Of a DNA stretch of 45,671 bases, positions 25,997 through 35,486 are shown piece by piece. Below the pieces are notes generated by a model. The model saw only the letters and a program-made list of their open reading frames with translations, was not told the origin of the DNA and ran no database searches. The DNA lies in assembly GCA_900755005.1 (NCBI GenBank), contig CAAEEX010000044.1:1-45671 (forward strand), in the 5' to 3' direction. The DNA comes from an uncultured Collinsella sp. GTDB taxonomy: Bacteria > Actinomycetota > Coriobacteriia > Coriobacteriales > Coriobacteriaceae. Every line of letters begins with the position of its first letter. Within the stretch, counting starts at the first letter, position 1. The position numbers were made by a program, and so were the translations under genes.

Positions 25997-27144
25997 CTAG
26001 GCGTCCGAGCCTTCCGCATCGGCGTTGCCGGTTGCCCAGCGATGGTAGCCGATCACAAACGGATCCAGATCGCCATCGTCGAGAACGGCCTCGACGTTGC
26101 TGGTCTCCACGCCCGTGCGCAGGTCCTTGACCATCTGATACGGGTAGAGCACGTAGCTGCGAATCTGGTTACCAAAACCGATTGTGGTCTTGGGCCCACG
26201 AATCTCGTCGAGCGCCTCGGCGCGCTTCTCGAGCTCGATCTCGTACAGACGGGCCTTGAGAATCTGCATGCACGCGGCCTTGTTCTGAATCTGGCTGCGC
26301 TCGTTTTGGCAAGTGACAACGATGCCGCTGGGAAAATGCGTCACGCGTACGGCGGAGTCGGTGGTGTTGACGCCCTGGCCGCCCGGGCCGCTCGCGTGAT
26401 ACACGTCCACGCGAATATCGTCGGGGCTGATCTCGATGTCGATATCGTCAGGCAGCACGGGGATGACCTCGACGCCGGCAAACGTGGTCTGGCGGCGCTT
26501 CTTGTCGTCGGTGGGGCTGATGCGCACCAGACGGTGGACGCCGGCCTCGGCGCGCAGCATGCCAAACGCGTCCTTGCCCTCGACGGTAAAGGTCGCACGG
26601 TCGATGCCGATGACCTCAGCCGCGGGGCAGTCGTTAATCGTGACCTTCCAGCCGCGACGCTGGCAGTACTTCATGTACATCTTAAAGAGCATGAAGGTCC
26701 AGTCCTGCGCCTCCAGGCCACCCTGTCCGGGCTTGATGGTCACAATCGCGTCGCCGTGATCGAACTCACCGGTAAACCAGCTCGAAAGCTCGAGGTCGTC
26801 GATAGCGCGGGCCAGGCGTTCTGCCGTAGCGGCAGCCTCCTCGCGCAATGCGGCGGCATCGGGGTCGTCGCCCATCTCCTCGGCAAGCTCCAGCGCCGCA
26901 CGGGCGTCGGAAAGCTCGCCGCGCGCGGTATCCACGGCAGCGATATCTTCCTTGGCGCGAGCGATCTCCTCCATGGTGGCGCGAGCGGCGTCGGCGTCAT
27001 CCCAAAAGCCGGGGGCCACGCTTTTGGCCTCGAGCTCGGTCACGCGCGTGCGCTTCTCGTCCAAATGAAGATACGACTCGACCTCGCCGAGCCGGTCCGC
27101 AAACGCGTCCAGCTCGGCGGGCGTTACCTCTAAAGCCTCGGCCA

Positions 27145-27145
<1 letters not shown>
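25997..27145 (-). CDS. prfB: Peptide chain release factor 2
   Basis: A 382-residue class-I release factor with the catalytic GGQ loop in SGPGGQGVNTTDSAVRVTH and the RF2-type C-terminus with IRSYVLYPYQMVKDLRTG. There is no programmed frameshift site: the frame is open from ATG 27145. The stop-codon recognition tripeptide, normally Ser-Pro-Phe in RF2 (followed by D..GRRHTSF in other species), reads Ser210-Pro211-Thr212 here, followed by DDKKRRQTTFAG. The rest of the protein looks normal, so it is probably functional. The ATG overlaps the secA stop (TAATG), giving tight coupling to secA. Confidence 0.95.
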
Positions 27146-29952
<2,807 letters not shown>

Positions 29953-30082
29953 GTGGTTTTCCTTTTTGGCCATCGCCCACGCCGTGCGGTTTAGGGCGAG
30001 TTAAACACAGATAAGGTTACTTTAGCCAAACGGCGCACAACCTATACGGACGACAGCCGCAACCACGTAATAACTACGACCG

Positions 30083-30121
30083 ACCTGCCAAAAAGGGACT
30101 GGTTTATTTTGGCAGGTTTTA
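30083..30121. repeat. AAACCTGCCAAAA palindromic repeat, copy 2
   Basis: Arms ACCTGCCAAAA (30083-30093) and TTTTGGCAGGT (30107-30117) are perfect. From 30084 it matches the copy at 17990-18027 at 36 of 38 positions, in the same orientation. It is about 130 bases upstream of secA. Confidence 0.85.
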
Positions 30122-30153
30122 TCTGGGCAAACGACGTATCCCCTGCCAATTGG

Positions 30154-30212
30154 TGCAAACTAACCTGACCCCCATGCACCAACTTGGTGCCGCGGGGTCA
30201 GGTTAGTTTGCA
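30154..30212. repeat. Perfect palindrome with nested inner palindrome
   Basis: 19-bp perfect arms TGCAAACTAACCTGACCCC (30154-30172) and complement (30194-30212). The centre holds GCACCAA-C-TTGGTGC, itself a perfect palindrome. The right arm GGGGTCAGGTTAGTTT resembles the GGGGACAGGTTxxTTT core of the other repeats in this window. Confidence 0.85.
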
Positions 30213-30216
30213 GCAT

Positions 30217-30260
30217 TAAAAAAGAAAAGGGCCGCGCACCCAGATGGATGCACGGCCCTT
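30217..30260 (-). terminator. Terminator of rpmE
   Basis: Minus-strand stem AAGGGCCG / CGGCCCTT with additional pairing inside, followed by TTTTCTTTTTT, 36 bases past the rpmE stop. Confidence 0.85.
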
Positions 30261-30295
30261 ATGCCATGAATGCGAGTGATTCCGCGGCGAGCTCG

Positions 30296-30721
30296 TTACT
30301 CAGCAGCCTCGGTGGTCTCGGCCTCGGCAGCGGCCTCCTCGACGGGGGCCTCTGCGGGAGCCTCGGCGGCCTGCTTGGCAGCCTCCTCGGCAAACTTAGC
30401 GGCACGCTTAGCCTTCTCGGCAGCCTTAGCCTCAGCGGCGGCCTTGCGAGCGGCCTCGGCCTCAGCAGCCTTGGCGGCCTTGGCAGCCTTGGCCTCCTCG
30501 GCCTTCTTGAGCTGGGCGGCAGCGGCGCCACCGAACTTGTCGGCGAAGCGCTGGACGCGTCCACCGGTGTCGACGAACTTCTGCTGGCCGGTGTAGAACG
30601 GGTGGCACTCGTTGCAAAGCTCGACCTTCATCTCGGACACGGTAGCGTGCGTCTTGAAGGTGTTGCCGCAGGAGCACGTCACCGTGCACTCGACATACTG
30701 GGGATGGATACCCTGCTTCAT
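30296..30721 (-). CDS. rpmE: Ribosomal protein L31 (zinc type) with a long C-terminal extension
   Basis: A 141-residue protein; bacterial L31 is usually about 70. Residues 1-65 are a normal zinc-type L31: MKQGIHPQYVECTVTCSCGN with C16 and C18, and ELCNECHPFYTGQQKF with C36 and C39, then GGRVQRFADKFG. From about residue 66 the chain becomes an Ala/Lys/Glu repeat region (KAAKAAKAAEAEAARKAAAE and similar), probably a long helix, ending in an acidic Ala/Glu tail. AAGGAG lies before ATG 30721. L31 sits at the 30S-50S bridge in the ribosome. The tail could be lineage-specific. Confidence 0.93.
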   Translation of the reverse strand: MKQGIHPQYVECTVTCSCGNTFKTHATVSEMKVELCNECHPFYTGQQKFVDTGGRVQRFADKFGGAAAAQLKKAEEAKAAKAAKAAEAEAARKAAAEAKAAEKAKRAAKFAEEAAKQAAEAPAEAPVEEAAAEAETTEAAE

Positions 30722-30770
30722 GGTAGGACTCCTTATTGGTCAGGCGCTGGTTACCGATCAGCGCATAAGG

Positions 30771-30791
30771 CGTCTTGGTTTCCGACCAAGA
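30771..30791 (-). promoter_or_regulatory. Hairpin in the rpmE leader
   Basis: Perfect 8-bp stem GTCTTGGT / ACCAAGAC with a five-base loop, 50-70 bases before the rpmE start and downstream of its candidate promoter, so it is in the mRNA leader. It could be a protein-binding or stabilising hairpin. Confidence 0.45.
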
Positions 30792-30805
30792 CAACAAACT
30801 CGGCT

Positions 30806-30834
30806 ATGGTACCACGGCGCCGCGTGTCCCACAA
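30806..30834 (-). promoter_or_regulatory. Candidate rpmE promoter
   Basis: On the minus strand TTGTGG (30829-30834) and TACCAT (30806-30811) are 17 bases apart, about 85 bases upstream of the rpmE start. Confidence 0.55.
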
Positions 30835-30872
30835 AAGGTTCACGGTCTTTTCGGCACAACACGGGCTGGCCC

Positions 30873-30971
30873 TTAAGGATCTGACGCGTATCGGAAGACC
30901 GACGCTGCCTCTGCGGCATCGTTCACGCGCCACGCCCGCAGCAGCAGGCGAGATGTCTCGATATCCCTCAT
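30873..30971 (-). pseudogene. GNAT acetyltransferase N-terminal remnant
   Basis: A 32-codon frame begins at ATG 30971 with GGAGG six bases upstream and reads MRDIETSRLLLRAWRVNDAA and then SVFRYASDP before TAA. This is the typical start of RimJ/RimL-type N-acetyltransferases (ETxRLLLRxWxxxDAxxxFxYASDP), which run to about 170 residues. Nothing downstream continues the fold before rpmE. It is therefore a 5' stub of a deleted gene. It marks the left edge of the accessory region. Confidence 0.75.
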
Positions 30972-31103
30972 TGGCAACCTCCGTCTCAGGGCCTCAGGAG
31001 CGATTGCACGTCTCATCGGCAATTGTGGGGGGCGAGCCCAGGCACCAGCCCCCGAGAGCGGGCGCCTACATATCTTCTCAGATGTCCGCACGAGTAATTC
31101 AAC

Positions 31104-31727
31104 TCATAAGGACTGGCTATCCCTAACCTGTGACACAATCCCAAACGCACAGAACAGAATCATCAGCCCAATCATCGCATAAGAGGCAGCCGAACCTTCA
31201 AGCACTATTCCACAAAGAACAATCTCCGCGCCGCCAATGAGCACTGTTATCAGGCGCTCTGCCTTTTTGCTCCCGCCGCTCGCATGAAAAGGCGGCAAAG
31301 CGCACAAAATCACATATAGCCCGGGAAGGGAATACGGGATCGATAGTCCAACCCCTCCATCAACTGCAGTGTTTTGCGTAAGAATCAACTGGACCCACAC
31401 GGCAGTTATCACTGAACAGGTCGTCGATAAAAGAAGGCCAGAAATATAGCACGCAAGAAAGTTCCGTCGCATTCGAACGGAGAAATCCGCGAACTCCCTT
31501 CGCCGCGTGGAAACAATAAGGTACACAGAAATTGCAATAGAACCGATCAGAGAAAGCAGCGGAACAACCAGCAATTCAAACTTATTTCCCCATCGATCAA
31601 CCACGCCCCCACTCCAATGAGCTGGAATTGTATCGGGGAGGGCCGACCAAGCCGCCCATAGGATGAGAAATGGAAGAATAGAGAGGATGAAGGATGATAA
31701 CACTGCAGTATTTTTTGAGACTCTCAT
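31104..31727 (-). CDS. DUF1648 membrane protein (SdpI-related)
   Basis: A 207-residue membrane protein with about six hydrophobic segments. The DUF1648 signature is clear near the N-terminus: LPDTIPAHWSGGVVDRWGNK, followed by a hydrophobic segment. DUF1648 is found in SdpI, the immunity protein against the SdpC toxin of Bacillus, and in many uncharacterised proteins. No sdpC-like gene is visible here. The C-terminal part does not show the full SdpI domain. It lies between a GNAT stub and an IS256 remnant, so it is likely accessory. ATG 31727 has a weak ribosome-binding site. Confidence 0.75.
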   Translation of the reverse strand: MRVSKNTAVLSSFILSILPFLILWAAWSALPDTIPAHWSGGVVDRWGNKFELLVVPLLSLIGSIAISVYLIVSTRRREFADFSVRMRRNFLACYISGLLLSTTCSVITAVWVQLILTQNTAVDGGVGLSIPYSLPGLYVILCALPPFHASGGSKKAERLITVLIGGAEIVLCGIVLEGSAASYAMIGLMILFCAFGIVSQVRDSQSL

Positions 31728-31840
31728 CGATTCCGCATCTCCTTGTGCGCCCGCATTCCACTCCGTCTTAAAACGACTGTAAATAATAACTTGAATGCAA
31801 ATTTGTTTTAATTTTTACGTGCTCAAGCCCGGAGACCCGA

Positions 31841-32098
31841 TGTGACCAAACCCGCAATTTCGACGTTAACAAACGCATGCGCGGGCTCTGCCAGCTCGCC
31901 ATCAGGCGGATCGAGGGTTTCCGCCCCAAGGCCGCCGAGGTGCTGGAAGGAACCGAGGCCGAGGCCCTGGCCTACTCGGACTTCCCCTACGAGCACCACG
32001 TCGGGTTGCGTACCGACAACGTGCAGGAGCGCACCGACGCGAGCTCAAGTGCCGCAGCCGCGTGGTGCAAAACGCATCTCCACCGTTCCTTCGACTGA
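31841..32098 (+). pseudogene. IS256-type transposase remnant, C-terminal, frameshifted
   Basis: The frame contains NFDVNKRMRGLCQLAIRRIE and EALAYSDFPYEHHVGLRTDN followed by VQERT, which match the C-terminal part of IS256 (mutator family) transposases. After QERT the frame goes wrong. In the +2 frame from about 32039 it continues as RELKCRSRVVQ, the family's NREIKRRSRVVQ segment, so one base appears to be lost or gained near 32037. The first roughly 300 residues, including the DDE aspartates, are missing. Direct repeat A begins 37 bases after the ORF stop and could include the old element end. Confidence 0.8.
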
Positions 32099-32134
32099 GA
32101 AAATGCCGCCCCCGGGGCCCGGGAGGGCCCCGGG

Positions 32135-32200
32135 GGCGTTCGGCTGACTGCGGAAACGGCCTATCCGCTCAATACATTCGGCTGGGATCGGAAATCAACC
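32135..32200. repeat. 66-bp direct repeat A (left edge of ABC cassette)
   Basis: Starts GGCGTTCGGCTGACTGCGG and ends GGAAATCAACC. It matches 39497-39562 at 60 of 66 positions in the same orientation, and all six differences are transitions. A GC-rich palindrome (CCCCCGGGGCCC...GGGCCCCGGGGG) lies immediately before it. Confidence 0.9.
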
Positions 32201-32225
32201 AAACTGAATCAGGTTCAGTTGACAT

Positions 32226-32270
32226 CGTTAAATCATGACCACCCGCATAGCGGGTGGTCATGATTTAACG
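32226..32270. repeat. 21-bp perfect palindrome
   Basis: Arms CGTTAAATCATGACCACCCGC (32226-32246, 21 bp; shown here as the arm of the hairpin's first 20 bases plus C) and its exact complement at 32250-32270, with a three-base ATA loop. It stands 26 bases after repeat A. Confidence 0.85.
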
Positions 32271-32290
32271 AACTGGACGTTTGACCGTAA

Positions 32291-32329
32291 GGGGAGGAGG
32301 GGACTGGCAAGGCCAGTCCCCTCCTCCCC
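32291..32329 (-). terminator. Perfect hairpin after the ABC cassette (likely terminator)
   Basis: 18-bp perfect arms GGGGAGGAGGGGACTGGC and complement with a three-base loop, 20 bases past the stop of the last cassette gene on the minus strand. The T-run after it is weak (TTAC), so termination is inferred from stem strength and position. Confidence 0.55.
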
Positions 32330-32348
32330 CATGACGCTCGATTTGCAT

Positions 32349-32774
32349 TTACGACTCGATGAAAGCCGGGCCGCTGGTTACCTTGTCAAATTCGAGCACC
32401 GACGTTCCGGTGTTCAAATAAAGGCTTCCTTGGTTTCCGTCTGCGGAGGCGTAAGCCAGGTGGACAAATCCGTAATCATCTCCTGATTGGTCGGCCAACA
32501 TGAAGATGTTCGGATCGCCGGTTGTCTCAAATGAACCGTCGGTCACATTTCCATTGCTGTCGACGATTTGCCACCTGTTTTCGTCTTCCCCAAGGAAGGA
32601 GAGCTGGGTTAAGCCGGTCTCGTGGTCTCGGTACACTCCGTCTAGGCGGAACCCTTCGGAAATGCCATGTTTCAAGGTGTTCGCATCTTTTATGGATACG
32701 GCAGAGACTACGATTGCGGCTATCGCGACCAATAACGCCAGCGCAATGGGTATTTTGGCGGAGCCGGTCTTCAT
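32349..32774 (-). CDS. Small single-pass membrane protein of the ABC cassette
   Basis: A 141-residue protein. A hydrophobic segment (IPIALALLVAIAAIVVSAVSI) follows the first ten residues and would anchor or export the remaining roughly 110 residues outside the membrane. That part has a beta-rich look (GVYRDHETGLTQLSFLGED, DDYGFVHLAYASADGNQGSLYL) but no family I recognise. ATG 32774 has GGAGG eight bases upstream and follows the stop of the fused ABC gene by one base (TGA-C-ATG), so it belongs to the same operon. It may be an accessory subunit or lipoprotein-like partner of the transporter; no lipobox Cys is visible. Confidence 0.75.
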   Translation of the reverse strand: MKTGSAKIPIALALLVAIAAIVVSAVSIKDANTLKHGISEGFRLDGVYRDHETGLTQLSFLGEDENRWQIVDSNGNVTDGSFETTGDPNIFMLADQSGDDYGFVHLAYASADGNQGSLYLNTGTSVLEFDKVTSGPAFIES

Positions 32775-32775
32775 G

Positions 32776-34590
32776 TCATTCACCTCCCTCGTATGTATCG
32801 AGGTATTCCTGCTTGAGCGTCTGCGAGGACGACTCGGTCTTTTTCACGAGCGTGCCGGACTCGATGAAGTAGAACGAGTCAGTGAGGTCTGCCAGGTCGT
32901 CGAGTAGATGGCTTGAAATGAGCACGCTGCGTCCCCGCGCCACTTCGCTGCGCATCGCGTCGCAGGAGGTTTTCCGTTTTCCCGGATCGAGGCCGTTCAG
33001 CGGCTCATCGAGGATGAGGTACGGGCAATCGGTCGCTATCGCCATGGCAAGCTTTACCTGCTGCTTCATTCCCGTCGAGAGTTTACGGGTCGGCTTGTCG
33101 AGATATGGGGAGATTCCGAGGGAGTTGCAGAGCGAGTCGACGTCGGCGGCCGATTTCCACTCCTCCCTAACGAAGGCAAGGTGCTCGAGGGCCGATAGCG
33201 TGGGGTAAAGATCCGCGCTGCCCGAAGAGCTCAGATAGACAAGTTCCGCAAATTCGGCTGATTGACGTTGGCAGATTCCGTCTGCCGTCAGGCTTCCCGA
33301 TCGGATACGGGTGGGAAATTGGCCCGACAGCGCTTCCAGAAGAGTGGTTTTCCCCGAGCCGTTGGGAGCAACGAGGCCCGCCGCCGTTCCCGGGCTCAGG
33401 AAAAGCGACCCGATTGAAAGTATCGTCGTGCTTCCGTATCCCACGCTCACGTCCAGGAGCTCAAGCCCATGGTGCTTTTTAGCGGGTCCAGCCTGTTTGG
33501 GCGAACGCGTCACAACGGCGCCGACCGCGAAAAGGACCGCGACGTATACCAGGGCCACGGCAAGCATCGATGCGCCGCCCGAACCGGAGCCAATGAATTC
33601 TGTCGGGAAGCATCCTACGTAACCCGTTGCCTCGATAGGCGAGAACACGGCCAGCGGCAGGAGCTCGAGCGCGGCATTATGCCCCAGTGCCGAATCGGAC
33701 AATAACGGGAATGCCGGGGCCGCGACAAGCAACGCGGAGGCAAGGGGGCCCGCGAAGACGCGCCTCGTTGCGGTCGATAGGACGACGGAACAAACGGATA
33801 TCAAGGTTCCACCCGCGAGCAGCGCGAGAAGTATGGTCGTGAAGACGTTTCCCGCGGTCGTGGTGGTGAGCGCGCCGTCATGGAAGAAGGCGATCGGGTA
33901 CCCGATCTGCCCGAAGCCGTTTAGGGCCAAGGCGTAAATACTCCCGGGCGCAAGGCCGGCGAGGAGCATCGCGGTCCCCGCGACGATTATCGAAAACACG
34001 ATCTGGATAAGGCGCCGGAATTTGGGTGCGGGCGCCTTTGCCGCCAGGGTACCGGGCCTTGTGGCGCCGAGCAGGAGTATCGACGAGAGAAGGAAGGGGA
34101 TGAAGGGAAGGAAAGACGGCGCCGCGGCAATGGCGTAAGGCAGGAAGGAAAGGAATGGCAGGTCGTTTGCGGAGGCCGGGATATCCGTGATGCCGGAGCT
34201 GCTCAGGGCGCGGCAATATGCGAGCTCCGCGTCATTGGTCTCTCGGTCTCCCACGATGGACCCGGATTGGAAGCCCTCGTCCATGAGCGCGTAGTAGCTC
34301 TCGGCAGAATCGAGAAAGGCGGCGTCGGTTTGAGCGGCGAGGGCGGCGTTCGCGTATCTTGCAAGCTCAGCGTCATCTTGCTGCTCTGGCGATAGGTCTG
34401 TGCCGCTGGCCTGGGGCGCGCGCGTATTGAATGCGTCGACAAAGCCCTGCATGCCCTGCTTCATAAAGAAGGGCCCGTAGATGGGTGAATTGAACGCAAT
34501 GGGGACGAAAAAGGCTGCAGCGAGAACGAGCGTACAAATCCATACGGCCTTGTCTCTTAGGATTAGTTTGAGAAGAAGTCGACAGTACAT
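32776..34590 (-). CDS. ABC transporter: permease fused to ATPase
   Basis: A 604-residue fusion. Residues 1-365 are an ABC-2-like permease: a TM near the N-terminus, a roughly 130-residue outer loop, then about five more TMs, with ALNGFGQIGYPIAFFHDGAL between them. Residues from about 375 form an ATPase: Walker A APNGSGKTT (about 406), a signature STGMKQQVKLAMAIA (about 504) in place of LSGGQ, Walker B YLILDEPLNGLDP and SSHLLDDL. The permease loop resembles both halves of the 741-residue permease gene further upstream. Permease-ATPase fusion is less usual for ABC-2 systems. The ribosome-binding site is weak. Confidence 0.85.
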   Translation of the reverse strand: MYCRLLLKLILRDKAVWICTLVLAAAFFVPIAFNSPIYGPFFMKQGMQGFVDAFNTRAPQASGTDLSPEQQDDAELARYANAALAAQTDAAFLDSAESYYALMDEGFQSGSIVGDRETNDAELAYCRALSSSGITDIPASANDLPFLSFLPYAIAAAPSFLPFIPFLLSSILLLGATRPGTLAAKAPAPKFRRLIQIVFSIIVAGTAMLLAGLAPGSIYALALNGFGQIGYPIAFFHDGALTTTTAGNVFTTILLALLAGGTLISVCSVVLSTATRRVFAGPLASALLVAAPAFPLLSDSALGHNAALELLPLAVFSPIEATGYVGCFPTEFIGSGSGGASMLAVALVYVAVLFAVGAVVTRSPKQAGPAKKHHGLELLDVSVGYGSTTILSIGSLFLSPGTAAGLVAPNGSGKTTLLEALSGQFPTRIRSGSLTADGICQRQSAEFAELVYLSSSGSADLYPTLSALEHLAFVREEWKSAADVDSLCNSLGISPYLDKPTRKLSTGMKQQVKLAMAIATDCPYLILDEPLNGLDPGKRKTSCDAMRSEVARGRSVLISSHLLDDLADLTDSFYFIESGTLVKKTESSSQTLKQEYLDTYEGGE

Positions 34591-34740
34591 CTAGAGACAC
34601 CCACATTCCTCAAAGAATCGTTAAATTAAAAGTAACAGATTGAATGAAGATACGTGTGACGGGGGCGAAGCGAATGGCTGAGCGGCATTGATGTGCGGGT
34701 TTAACGGCATATCGACCACATAGATTATTAACCTGCATTT

Positions 34741-35481
34741 CTACCCGCCCTCTTCGTAGAGCCGCCGATACGTGCTTAGCGCACCCTCGGCGCGTCCGGC
34801 AGGCTTTGCGAAATGGGATCCAGGAGACTTCGACGCAGCATCATCTTGCGGAATGCTTCTAATGAGCGTCCCATCCTTCAAAAACAGAATCTCATCGCAC
34901 AATCTATCGACCGAATCCAAGATGTGGGATGACATGATGATGCACGTACCGGAATCGGCCAACTTCCTAAGAATCTCGGAATGCAAGTCCACCCTGCTGG
35001 GGTCGAGCGCGTTCATGGGCTCATCTAATAGAAGGTACCGCGCACCCGTCGCATACGCAATCGCCAGGGTAAGCTGCTGCTTCATGCCCTGGCTCAGAGT
35101 GCGGATCCTCATCTTCGCGAACTCGCCTATCTGCGTTTGTTCCACTATCTCTTCGATATCGCGAGCATGCGGCCACATATCGCAAACCATCTTGAGGTGA
35201 TCTTCCGCACGCAATCCGGGATACAGCAGCGTCCCCTCGCCAGGTGCATAGAAGATCATAGAACGGACCTCTCTCGCACCCGTACCCTGCACCTCATCCA
35301 GAACGATGCTCCCGTCCACGCGAGGACCCGGCAAACCTGCCATCGCACGCAGCAACGTCGTCTTTCCATGCCCGTTCGGAGCGACGAGACCGTAGACCGT
35401 ACCCGGGGCAAACTCAGCGTTCACCGAATCTACGAGCACCTTCTTTCCATAAGAGATCGTCAGCGTTTGAAGGTCAATCAT
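34741..35481 (-). CDS. ABC transporter ATP-binding protein
   Basis: A 246-residue ATPase. Walker A is APNGHGKTT, the signature is LSQGMKQQLTLAIAYA, Walker B is YLLLDEPMNALDP, and the H-loop is SSHILDSVD. The signature closely resembles that of the fused ATPase (TGMKQQ), as in bacteriocin-immunity and other drug-type ABC-2 systems. I placed the start at ATG 35481 with AAAGGGG nine bases upstream; ATG 35490 overlaps the permease stop but lies directly on that site. It is encoded between the large permease and the fused ABC gene, all on the minus strand. Confidence 0.88.
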   Translation of the reverse strand: MIDLQTLTISYGKKVLVDSVNAEFAPGTVYGLVAPNGHGKTTLLRAMAGLPGPRVDGSIVLDEVQGTGAREVRSMIFYAPGEGTLLYPGLRAEDHLKMVCDMWPHARDIEEIVEQTQIGEFAKMRIRTLSQGMKQQLTLAIAYATGARYLLLDEPMNALDPSRVDLHSEILRKLADSGTCIIMSSHILDSVDRLCDEILFLKDGTLIRSIPQDDAASKSPGSHFAKPAGRAEGALSTYRRLYEEGG

Positions 35482-35486
35482 CGAGA

